DNA of 7,113 bases from an uncultured Bacteroidales bacterium (GTDB taxonomy: Bacteria; Bacteroidota; Bacteroidia; Bacteroidales; UBA4417). This document shows positions 1 through 5,421 of this stretch, one piece after another. Position 1 is the first letter of the stretch. Each line of letters begins with the position of its first letter. The notes under the pieces were generated by a model. The model was not told the origin of the DNA. It searched no databases and saw nothing but the letters and a program-made list of their open reading frames with translations. The stretch spans positions 1 to 7,113 of the forward strand of contig CAIXAQ010000621.1 of the NCBI GenBank assembly GCA_903917425.1. Reading direction: 5' to 3'. A program made the translations under genes and the position numbers.

Positions 1-5
1 GATCG

Positions 6-31
6 AAAAGCCTGATGATTTACAGGCTTTT
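6..31. terminator. Intrinsic terminator hairpin of a gene lying before the window
   Basis: A perfect 9-bp inverted repeat, AAAAGCCTG at 6-14 and CAGGCTTTT at 23-31, encloses an 8-base loop. The right arm ends in four T residues followed by an AT-rich run, and the left arm starts with four A residues, so it could stop transcription in both directions. No coding sequence is visible before it in this window. It most likely closes an upstream rightward gene and insulates the 288-2147 genes from it. Confidence 0.7.
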
Positions 32-182
32 ATAAAAACTAAAATGTATGTTCCTGAGTATAAATGCTTGTGATTATACTTCAAACAGGAAACATTTCCC
101 CAATTATTAAATCGGTAAATTTACGTCAGATAAAAACTAAATAGATAGAATTTGGGAATAATCTCTCCTGTAAAATGCATTC

Positions 183-211
183 TTTGTTCCTGGTTGAGAT
201 GAATAACTTAG
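183..211 (+). promoter_or_regulatory. Candidate Bacteroidota promoter for the SH3-protein/porin transcript
   Basis: TTTG at 183-186 is followed after 17 bases by TAACTTAG at 204-211, which matches five of the six fixed positions of the Bacteroidota -7 element TAnnTTTG. The spacing is at the short end of the range known for this phylum. Transcription would start near 218, leaving a leader of about 70 bases before the ATG at 288. The match is by eye only. Confidence 0.35.
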
Positions 212-219
212 TAAATTCA

Positions 220-259
220 GAATTGTTTCAATTCAACCGAATTCAATTTTATCCGAATT
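220..259. repeat. Cluster of AATTC/GAATT elements upstream of the SH3-protein gene
   Basis: GAATTG (220-225) and CAATTC (229-234) form a perfect inverted repeat with a 3-base loop. ATTCAA recurs at 231-236 and 241-246, exactly 10 bases apart, and CCGAATT recurs at 237-243 and 253-259, 16 bases apart. The cluster lies between the candidate promoter and the start codon at 288. It could be a protein-binding site or an mRNA 5' structure, but AT-rich intergenic DNA produces such repeats easily, so the call is weak. Confidence 0.3.
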
Positions 260-287
260 ATATGACAAAAAAGAATTTTTTTATAAA

Positions 288-815
288 ATGAAAACCTTAT
301 TTCTGCTTATTTTCCTTACTATCGCCTCTTTTGGTGTATTTGCGCAATTGAAACTTGGAAGCGCGAAATCTCAGGTAAATTTCAGAGAAGGCCCGGGCAT
401 AAATTATAAAATCGTTTCTACGATCGACAATTCGAACCTGCTTGTTATTCTTCCGCGTGAGTCAAGAAACAATTATATTGAAGTATTTGATATTGAGTCA
501 AGTGCGTATGGTTTTGTTTCTGAAAAATTAATTACAGTAACCGATACTTTGTACTATCAGAAGCAACATTTTTTTGAAAGGGCTGGTGAAAACGAAACCG
601 GTGGGGTCGAAATTGAGTTGTTAAACCAAACATCAAACCCACTTTATGTCTGGATTAATACCAACTCGTACAATCTTTCCCCTTTTGAGAAGAAAGTTTT
701 AATTATGGATAAGGAAGATGTTACGTTTTTTTCTTCGGCTCCGGGGCTGTTTCCGGTTTTTGGTAAAGAAATCCTGAAAAAAGGCAGCACATACAGATGG
801 AATTTTTCCCTGTGA
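288..815 (+). CDS. Secreted bacterial SH3 (SH3b) domain protein
   Basis: This 175-residue protein starts with a clear Sec signal peptide: charged MK, a hydrophobic core, and likely cleavage after FGVFA at residue 19. Residues about 23-83 form an SH3b domain with the diagnostic NFREGPGINYKIV segment (residues 31-43), the family's NxRxGPG signature. SH3b domains usually bind peptidoglycan or other peptide ligands, so the mature protein probably acts in the periplasm or at the envelope. Residues about 105-175 look like a small separate beta-rich domain (LLNQTSNPLYVWIN, then SPFEKK and GSTYRWNFSL) that I cannot name. No catalytic domain such as NlpC/P60 is attached, so a binding role is more likely than hydrolysis. 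The ATG at 288 has no Shine-Dalgarno but gives the signal peptide at the right place. The porin gene starts 57 bases downstream, so the two are probably co-transcribed. The domain call is firm; the role is not known. Confidence 0.8.
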   Translation: MKTLFLLIFLTIASFGVFAQLKLGSAKSQVNFREGPGINYKIVSTIDNSNLLVILPRESRNNYIEVFDIESSAYGFVSEKLITVTDTLYYQKQHFFERAGENETGGVEIELLNQTSNPLYVWINTNSYNLSPFEKKVLIMDKEDVTFFSSAPGLFPVFGKEILKKGSTYRWNFSL

Positions 816-872
816 TTCCTTAATACATGACTAAAATGAAGTATCAGAATTCATAAGCTTTAAACTCTAGAA

Positions 873-2147
873 ATGGCACGAAAAATAATTCTATTCTTTT
901 TCATTTTGCTCGGCCTATCTGCGGCGGGGCAGCAGCGTGATACACTAAAGCTTACAATTTCGAAAATTGAAAAAAGCATCAAAACCGATACCGTTTATTA
1001 TTTCTCAAGCCGCATTGATACCATAGCATTACAGGCTATAACTACCGATACCAGTAAAATGGTAAAGGACATTAATCCACAAGACCTGGAAGAATCGAAA
1101 TACAAGATTAAATTTATGGGTAGTGCAAGGGTAAATGGCTTTTATGACTTTGCAGGGATGAAAAGTACCGAGGGTTTCCTTCCTTATGACATACCGGTAG
1201 GAGCCGATAATATTCCCGGACTGTCAAGTATTTATATTGGAGCCAGGCAATCACGCCTGGGTATAGAAGGAACCGCCAATACCAAAGTAGGAAAAATAAA
1301 AACATATATGGAGGTCGATTTTGCCAGCACCACTGAATCCTATTGGCGTCTGAGGCATGCCTATGCAGAATGGAATTTCTGGAAACTGGGCTACACATGG
1401 AGTACATTTATGGATAATGCTTCATTGCCCCAAACTGTCGAATTTGAAGGTCCGAACAGTTCTCTGAATAAAAGGCAGGGATTAATACGGTACGAAAGAA
1501 AATTTAAAACACAGAACATATTTGGCATTTCACTCGAAAGCCCCAAGGTCGACTATTATAACCCGGCCGATACCATAATAAATCGTGCTTCGAATCAGCG
1601 AAATCTTGATTTAGCAGCCCGCTACAAATACTTCAACAAAATGGGACACATCCAGGTAGCAGGTATTTTGCGGCAGATAGATTTTTTCCAACAGGGCCGG
1701 ATGGAAGTTAAGCATGGTTGGGGCATTCTCCTAAGCTCAACTATTCATGTTAACAAAAAGCATCAGATTAATGCACAATATTCAATCGGGCAAGGAATTG
1801 CTTACTATTATGTGGGTTTCTCTAACAGGCAGCTCGATGCCGTTTATAACCCTAATACCAGCAATATGGAACTGAAGGGTATTTTTGGAGGCTTTATTAA
1901 TTATTCATACAGGTATAATCCTGAATGGATTTTTTCAGTAATTGGTGGGTTTTCGCAAATAAAAAATGAAGAATTTGAAACCGGTGAAACATTTAAATCC
2001 AGTGATTACTTTGGTGCAAACATTTTTTTTAATCCGATTGAAACCATTAGTCTTGGTCTTGAGGCAACAAACGGATCACGTAAAAACCTCGATAATCAGA
2101 AAGGCGATGCAACCAGGTTATCAATGCTGGCTAAATTCGATTTTTGA
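873..2147 (+). CDS. DcaP-family outer-membrane porin
   Basis: This 424-residue protein has a signal peptide (residues 1 to about 19, cleavage near SAAG/QQ), then a polar stretch to about residue 78, then a beta-barrel to the C-terminal Phe typical of outer-membrane proteins. Family-defining segments are ARQSRLGIEG (124-133), RLRHAYAEW (159-167), YTWSTFMD (174-181) and VEFEGP (189-194), in the order found in DcaP-like porins. Acinetobacter DcaP is a trimeric channel that prefers dicarboxylic and other organic anions. A similar preference for acidic solutes is possible here but is only inferred. It follows the SH3b gene closely and has no promoter match of its own. It is convergent with the regulator at 2503-3258. 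The ATG at 873 gives an intact signal peptide. The open frame shows no truncation. The family call is strong; the transported substrate is unknown. Confidence 0.85.
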   Translation: MARKIILFFFILLGLSAAGQQRDTLKLTISKIEKSIKTDTVYYFSSRIDTIALQAITTDTSKMVKDINPQDLEESKYKIKFMGSARVNGFYDFAGMKSTEGFLPYDIPVGADNIPGLSSIYIGARQSRLGIEGTANTKVGKIKTYMEVDFASTTESYWRLRHAYAEWNFWKLGYTWSTFMDNASLPQTVEFEGPNSSLNKRQGLIRYERKFKTQNIFGISLESPKVDYYNPADTIINRASNQRNLDLAARYKYFNKMGHIQVAGILRQIDFFQQGRMEVKHGWGILLSSTIHVNKKHQINAQYSIGQGIAYYYVGFSNRQLDAVYNPNTSNMELKGIFGGFINYSYRYNPEWIFSVIGGFSQIKNEEFETGETFKSSDYFGANIFFNPIETISLGLEATNGSRKNLDNQKGDATRLSMLAKFDF

Positions 2148-2208
2148 AAGATAAATTTAGTTCTGGCATGAATTGAATTAACAGGTTTTGTTTTAATCAG
2201 GAGACCGG

Positions 2209-2255
2209 GGCAGGAAGATCCCTGCCTGACTGCATTAAACATGCAGGGAAGTCAG
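2209..2255. repeat. Overlapping, mutually exclusive hairpins after the porin gene
   Basis: GGCAGG (2209-2214) pairs with CCTGCC (2221-2226) around a 6-base loop. Alternatively CCCTGC (2220-2225) pairs with GCAGGG (2243-2248). A third reading pairs CTGACTGCAT (2226-2235) with ATGCA (2241-2245) plus GTCAG (2251-2255) around loop TAAAC and a 5-base bulge. The structures cannot all form at once. None is followed by a T tract, so this is not a standard intrinsic terminator. It lies about 60 bases after the porin stop and may protect the 3' end of the mRNA. Confidence 0.45.
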
Positions 2256-2409
2256 AATACAAAACGAGGTGCCGATTTTAGATTTAACCCTGCTGATGGA
2301 AAATCTTTTGAAAACGAGTAAATGGCCTGCAAAGTTTCACTTTCGTGGAATAATGGCAGTTTTCAGGGTAACTACTGTCGGTGGCAATCTATTGGCATTA
2401 GTTTCTTGA

Positions 2410-2452
2410 GGCCAGGAATTTGCCTGCCCGCTGCAGGCGGGCAACCTGGGCC
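2410..2452. repeat. GC-rich REP-like palindrome between convergent genes
   Basis: The core is a perfect inverted repeat, TGCCCGC (2425-2431), loop TGCAG, GCGGGCA (2437-2443). Outer arms GGCCAGG (2410-2416) and CCTGGGCC (2445-2452) extend it with one bulged base and an unpaired AATTTGCC on the left. It is much richer in G+C than its surroundings. GC-rich palindromes of this kind are commonly dispersed in intergenic DNA of Bacteroidota. Whether this one is repeated elsewhere in the genome cannot be seen here. Its place at the shared 3' end of two genes suits a transcript-end or mRNA-stability role. Confidence 0.55.
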
Positions 2453-2502
2453 TTGGAAATACTAGCGGATTATTTTGTTCAAAACTTAACGGCAGCAAAT
2501 GC

Positions 2503-3258
2503 CTATAGCACTCCCTTCTCCTTAAGCTCATATATCAGTTCCGGGATATTAGCTTTACTGGTCTTTTTCAGAATATTTCCGCGATGGGTGTTAACAGTAA
2601 AAAGGCTCAGGAACAGTTTTTCAGCAACCTGTTCCGAACTCATTCCCTTAGCTATCAACCTTATAATCTCTAATTCGCGTTTACTGAAAACGTTGCCAAT
2701 ATTTAACAATTCCTGGTCGGGATACCTGAAATACCTGGGATCGTTTCCTACGTAGTAATGATACCCGTGTTTACTCATTTTAAACGAATCGATATTGGTT
2801 AATACCTGGAGTAAATATACCGATTTGCGTGGTAAATCGCTGTAAAACAAGTACGACTGAAAAAGTATTTCGGAATAGACTCCTTTAGGGTTCCGCATCT
2901 TCATATTGACTGACAATATCGAAAATCCCTTTTGGTCGATGAAAAGGCCATTTGCCAGCTGGAGTAATTTCGCCCATCCGCCTGTATTCCTGTACACTTC
3001 ATCAGGGTGGATAGCTTCCAGGTTATGATAGGGAGTAAGTTCTTCAGGATCTACCCCAATCATCTCCAGACTCCGGTTACTGCTGAAAATAATCTTACCT
3101 TGCAGAAGGTCGCCGGCAAAGAAATACTGATTGTTTGCTTCCGTCATGTTCTCAATTTCCAGCATAAGAGGATCAGCCCGGTCAATTCCTTTGTAACCCA
3201 TGGGAGAAAAAGCAGAGATAAAACTGTGATATAAACTATAATCCTGGTTACTTGTCAT
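2503..3258 (-). CDS. LuxR-type transcription regulator with PAS-like sensor domain
   Basis: This 251-residue protein has two parts. Residues about 40-157 resemble a PAS fold: YFFAGDLLQGKIIFSSN is followed by LEAIHPDEV, the helix-loop typical of PAS domains, and then by three beta-like stretches. Residues about 190-251 are a LuxR/GerE helix-turn-helix: FSKRELEIIRLIAKGMSSEQ (191-210), VAEKLFLS, then TVNTHRGNILKKT (221-233), which holds the recognition helix. There is no receiver domain with a phospho-acceptor Asp and no membrane segment, so it is likely a cytoplasmic one-component regulator sensing a ligand through the PAS part. The ATG at 3258 fits the aligned start of its truncated paralogue just upstream. 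It is transcribed away from the sulfinate-desulfinase cluster, a common position for a regulator of the neighbouring operon, but that target is inference. No intrinsic terminator follows; the palindrome at 2410-2452 is the nearest structure. Confidence 0.85.
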   Translation of the reverse strand: MTSNQDYSLYHSFISAFSPMGYKGIDRADPLMLEIENMTEANNQYFFAGDLLQGKIIFSSNRSLEMIGVDPEELTPYHNLEAIHPDEVYRNTGGWAKLLQLANGLFIDQKGFSILSVNMKMRNPKGVYSEILFQSYLFYSDLPRKSVYLLQVLTNIDSFKMSKHGYHYYVGNDPRYFRYPDQELLNIGNVFSKRELEIIRLIAKGMSSEQVAEKLFLSLFTVNTHRGNILKKTSKANIPELIYELKEKGVL

Positions 3259-3268
3259 TATTCACTTA

Positions 3269-3297
3269 ATATTTATCTTTTTTTTATATTTATCTTT
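3269..3297. repeat. 12-bp direct repeat in front of the LuxR-type regulator gene
   Basis: ATATTTATCTTT occurs at 3269-3280 and 3286-3297, with a period of 17 bases, starting 11 bases upstream of the regulator's ATG. The 9-base core ATTTATCTT occurs once more at 3721-3729, 13 bases before the small CxC gene on the other side of the divergent region. This could be a binding site for the regulator itself, or replication slippage in an AT-rich tract. No good promoter match was found for the regulator here. Confidence 0.4.
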
Positions 3298-3336
3298 CTT
3301 ATCGTAAATCTGGTAAAGATTAATAAACAAAGGAGA

Positions 3337-3564
3337 TCATGCTATTGTTCCGCAGCATCCCACCAGCACTTTATAGCAATTACTGGTATACAAGACTTTC
3401 ATCAGAATAATATCAGCAAGATAGAAAAACTCATCGTTTTTATCCATCATCTGCTCAACTTTAAACATCAGGGGATTAGCCGGATCAGTCCCCTTAAAAC
3501 TAAGCGGGGTAATGTTTTCGATGAATTTAATAAATAAGCTATAATCTTGAAAATCAGTATGCAT
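3337..3564 (-). pseudogene. Truncated paralogue of the adjacent LuxR-type regulator (N-terminal part only)
   Basis: From the ATG at 3564 this frame encodes 75 residues. Residues QDYSL to TSN align without gaps over 57 positions with the N-terminus of the neighbouring regulator, with 23 identities (QDYSL, FKG/YKG, A-PLM, KV/KI-TSN/SSN). After TSN the similarity fades and the frame ends after 13 more residues (CYKVLVGCCGTIA). The rest of the PAS part and the whole HTH are missing, and only 78 bases remain before the neighbour's ATG, so the missing part is not present in another frame. This looks like a tandem duplicate that lost its 3' two thirds by deletion. The frame is open further upstream to a GTG at 3642, but the alignment with the intact copy supports 3564. 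It cannot bind DNA as it stands. A short product that pairs with or competes with the intact regulator is possible but unproven. Confidence 0.7.
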
Positions 3565-3636
3565 CACAAGGTCGGAAATCCTTTGAAGGTTATAAACACC
3601 CTGTAAAGGTAAGAAAAAAATACGGACTAATAAGTA

Positions 3637-3648
3637 TTTCACATGAAA
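3637..3648. promoter_or_regulatory. Possible operator dyad over the -33 element
   Basis: TTTCA at 3637-3641 and TGAAA at 3644-3648 form a perfect dyad with a CA spacer, lying over the -33 element of the candidate rightward promoter. A regulator bound here would be placed to block or assist polymerase. The dyad is short, and the protein that might bind it is unknown. Confidence 0.35.
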
Positions 3649-3667
3649 CTGTATGGGGCTAATTTTG
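3637..3667 (+). promoter_or_regulatory. Candidate promoter of the CxC protein/desulfinase cluster
   Basis: TAATTTTG at 3660-3667 matches every fixed position of the Bacteroidota -7 element TAnnTTTG. Exactly 19 bases upstream is TTTC at 3637-3640, three of four positions of the -33 TTTG. This is the best promoter match in the window. Transcription would begin near 3673, leaving about 70 bases of leader before the ATG at 3743. No promoter match is seen between 3938 and 4014, so the desulfinase gene probably depends on this one. Confidence 0.55.
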
Positions 3668-3669
3668 AT

Positions 3670-3688
3670 ATATCCGAAATATGGATAT
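3670..3688. promoter_or_regulatory. Possible operator dyad at the predicted transcription start
   Basis: ATATCC at 3670-3675 and GGATAT at 3683-3688 form a perfect inverted repeat with a 7-base spacer. The 19-base span begins three bases after the candidate -7 element, so it covers the predicted +1 position. This is a classic site for a repressor. The dyad is seen directly; its use as an operator is inferred. Confidence 0.4.
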
Positions 3689-3742
3689 TGAATACTTAAT
3701 TTTAAGGGATTACACTTATAATTTATCTTAATTTAAATCATC

Positions 3743-3937
3743 ATGACAAACGAACCCGAAAGCAACAAGGGACCTGCCTGTGCCTGTGGCAAGGTTGATC
3801 TGTACGAAGAATGGTTAAAACAAAATGAGAAGAAAAAGGATGAAATTCCTGTAACATCAGGTGAGGCCGTTAACTCAGCCGGCTCTTCCCATGGCGGAGC
3901 CCAGCCAGACCAGCATCCGGAACAAACCCGGAAATAA
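3743..3937 (+). CDS. Small hydrophilic CxC-motif protein, function unknown
   Basis: This 64-residue frame encodes a highly polar protein with a Cys-Ala-Cys-Gly-Lys motif (Cys13, Cys15), a charged, probably helical stretch (LYEEWLKQNEKKKDE, residues 20-34) and a Ser/Gly/Pro/Gln-rich tail that is likely disordered. There is no signal peptide or membrane segment, so it should be cytoplasmic. Its first 11 bases are identical to those of the crotonase gene at 5422. It lies behind the best promoter in the window and 77 bases ahead of the desulfinase-like gene, in the same direction, which suggests one transcript. CxC pairs can bind metal or form a redox couple, but one pair in 64 residues does not establish either. 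The opposite-strand frame over the same bases lacks any supporting feature. I do not recognise the family. Confidence 0.55.
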   Translation: MTNEPESNKGPACACGKVDLYEEWLKQNEKKKDEIPVTSGEAVNSAGSSHGGAQPDQHPEQTRK

Positions 3938-3967
3938 AACAAGAAAAATGAATTTTATCCCATAGGG

Positions 3968-3988
3968 GAATATTTAAACCAGAATATT
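3968..3988. repeat. 7-bp direct repeat before the desulfinase-like gene
   Basis: GAATATT occurs at 3968-3974 and 3982-3988, a period of 14 bases. Because AATATT is its own reverse complement, the two copies could also pair as a weak hairpin with an 8-base loop. It lies in the 77-base gap before the ATG at 4015. It may be chance in AT-rich DNA. Confidence 0.25.
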
Positions 3989-4014
3989 AACATAAACATT
4001 TAATACTAGAAATT

Positions 4015-5208
4015 ATGGCAAACGATGCAGTTAAAGTCACAACTTTTGAAAACACAAAGTTGAATGTTATTCCTTTAAACTGGAAAGAGGTGTATTACAC
4101 CAATTGTCCGCTGGTGTCAGCCAGTAACGTGGATGAAGGCCTGGGCCTGACCAAGAAAGAGTTTAAGAAGATCGGGGTTAAGTTTGCTTACATGCGTTCG
4201 ACCCCTGAAACCGATTGGTATCCCCACTACATTCACAATCAGGAAAATCTTATCCGCTTCGGTGGTTTGTTTCCACCTATCGAAGTCCACGCAGATATCC
4301 GTCGGACCAAACTTCTGGGGGTAACACAGATGCCGGCTGAAGGCGGCGTTATGATGGTACGCGCCAAGGACAATATCTACCGGATGGCTGAATTAAAAGG
4401 CAAAAAGATCGGCATTTCCAAGAGTATGAACCAGATCAAAAACGATTGGTGGCGCATTCAGGAACACCAGGGAATCGAGTTGATGCTTCGGATGAACGGC
4501 ATGACAATGAACGATATTGAGTTGGTTGAGTTTCCCTATGCAGATGACTGGTATAATCTGCCGGAAATGATGAAAGCAACCATGGAACAATCGATTGATT
4601 TGTGGCTGGCGCGTGACCACAAGCGCGACCTGGCTTTCCGTCCGCTGGAAACCGCTCTGGAAAAAGGGATCATCGATGCGATGTACATGCAAACCAAGCC
4701 GCTTCAGCAGGTCAGCGAGGCTACGGGTAAGTTTGCAGCAATCGAGGACCTTTCCCGCTATCCTGACTGGCGTCTTCAGGTGGCTAACATTCCTGCGGCT
4801 ATCACGTGTACCGATGTCATGGCCAGGGATCACCCTGAACTCGCTGTCACATTTATGAAAGGTATGATCCGGGCCGGTCGCTGGGCTAATCAGAACAAAT
4901 ATGCTGCAGCTGAAATTCTCGACCAGCAGACGTTCTACCGCGACATCGAGCACACCTACCAGGGCATTAGAGATGTTGACCTGGTGCCCAACCTTTCACC
5001 TTTGAATCTCGCCGCTGTTACGATCGGTAAGGATTTTATGTTAAGCCATGGTTACATTAAGAATGATTTTGATGTAAACGAATGGGCTGCACCGGAATTT
5101 TTGGAGCAGGCTGCAAGGGAGTTGTTGGAAGCAGAATGGAAAAAACAGACTACTGCAAAACTGCCTCATACAGCTGGTTCGCTGGAATCAGGAGGACGGA
5201 TCGGATAG
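4015..5208 (+). CDS. DszB-family sulfinate desulfinase-like enzyme
   Basis: This 397-residue protein resembles DszB (2'-hydroxybiphenyl-2-sulfinate desulfinase, about 365 residues), which cleaves a C-S bond to release sulfite. As I recall the DszB sequence, the matching parts are YTNCP with Cys31 (DszB Cys27); H-x9-RFGG with His71 and Arg81 (DszB His60 and Arg70, the same 10-residue spacing); KLLGVT (99-104); LKGKKIGISKS (127-137); DAMY (221-224); AGRWA (287-291); and WAAPEFL (367-373). The whole catalytic triad is therefore kept. The fold is the two-lobed NMT1/THI5 type shared with ABC-transporter binding proteins. This protein, however, has no signal peptide or lipobox and no transporter genes beside it, so a cytoplasmic enzyme is more likely. 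Its partners in the 4S pathway (DszA, DszC) are absent here, so the substrate may be a different sulfinate. A crotonase follows after 213 bases. Its G+C looks higher than that of the regulator and porin genes. Family confidence is high, substrate confidence low. Confidence 0.8.
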   Translation: MANDAVKVTTFENTKLNVIPLNWKEVYYTNCPLVSASNVDEGLGLTKKEFKKIGVKFAYMRSTPETDWYPHYIHNQENLIRFGGLFPPIEVHADIRRTKLLGVTQMPAEGGVMMVRAKDNIYRMAELKGKKIGISKSMNQIKNDWWRIQEHQGIELMLRMNGMTMNDIELVEFPYADDWYNLPEMMKATMEQSIDLWLARDHKRDLAFRPLETALEKGIIDAMYMQTKPLQQVSEATGKFAAIEDLSRYPDWRLQVANIPAAITCTDVMARDHPELAVTFMKGMIRAGRWANQNKYAAAEILDQQTFYRDIEHTYQGIRDVDLVPNLSPLNLAAVTIGKDFMLSHGYIKNDFDVNEWAAPEFLEQAARELLEAEWKKQTTAKLPHTAGSLESGGRIG

Positions 5209-5278
5209 TATCAGAAAAATGCCGAATAAATTGGTTATGAGATAAATAGCAGAGATTAGTTGGTTTGGTGGGGGCGAC

Positions 5279-5315
5279 AGACGACAGAATGCTGAAGTTT
5301 GTCGTTTCCTTTTTA
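5279..5315 (+). terminator. Possible intrinsic terminator after the desulfinase-like gene
   Basis: AGACGACA (5279-5286) pairs with TGTCGTTT (5300-5307) as eight base pairs, one of them G-U, around a 13-base loop. A T-rich run, CCTTTTTATT, follows at once. The stem is modest, so termination may be only partial. It overlaps the candidate promoter at 5298-5328. Confidence 0.4.
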
Positions 5316-5328
5316 TTAAATAAATTGA
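5298..5328 (+). promoter_or_regulatory. Candidate promoter of the crotonase gene
   Basis: TTTG at 5298-5301 is followed after exactly 19 bases by TAAATTGA at 5321-5328, which keeps four of the six fixed positions of TAnnTTTG. If real, transcription would start near 5334, about 88 bases before the ATG at 5422. It would let the crotonase and outer-membrane genes be expressed apart from the desulfinase. The -33 element lies in the right arm of the terminator-like stem. Confidence 0.35.
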
Positions 5329-5421
5329 ACCTACGCGTAAACCGGTGGATGTGAATTGGTGCTGAAATTGCGCAAACCTTCAATGGACAATTATTATTGA
5401 CTGATAAAGAACAAATTAATA

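Larger units (their letters stand above)
2148..2502. other. 355-base gap between convergent genes, no coding sequence supported
   Basis: This stretch separates the 3' ends of the porin gene and the minus-strand regulator. I find no believable gene. Short open frames on both strands have no domain, signal peptide or start context, and the plus-strand reading beginning near 2354 hits a stop after 18 codons. What it does contain are two groups of inverted repeats, described separately: overlapping hairpins at 2209-2255 and a GC-rich REP-like palindrome at 2410-2452. Either could protect or end the two convergent transcripts. Confidence 0.6.

Noticed and set aside
1114..1407. Minus-strand open frame inside the porin gene
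   Set aside because: Fully covered by a strongly supported porin; the translation has no recognisable features.
2337..2531. Minus-strand open frame overlapping the end of the LuxR-type gene
   Set aside because: It runs through the REP-like palindrome, has no domain, and its Arg/Pro-rich product looks non-coding.
3565..3642. Upstream GTG start extending the truncated regulator to 101 residues
   Set aside because: The extra 26 residues have no counterpart in the intact neighbour, whose start aligns close to the ATG at 3564.
3733..3942. Minus-strand open frame opposite the CxC miniprotein
   Set aside because: The plus-strand frame fits the promoter and the direction of the cluster and gives a coherent soluble protein; the minus-strand reading is an odd mix of Trp, Cys and Phe runs.
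4393..4953. Long minus-strand open frame (186 codons) inside the desulfinase-like gene
   Set aside because: It lies wholly opposite a well-supported gene and shows no domain or start context; it is a shadow of codon use on the other strand.
4015..5208. Reading this gene as the substrate-binding protein of an ABC transporter
   Set aside because: No signal peptide or lipoprotein Cys at the start, no permease or ATPase gene nearby, and the DszB triad and WAAPEFL motif are present.
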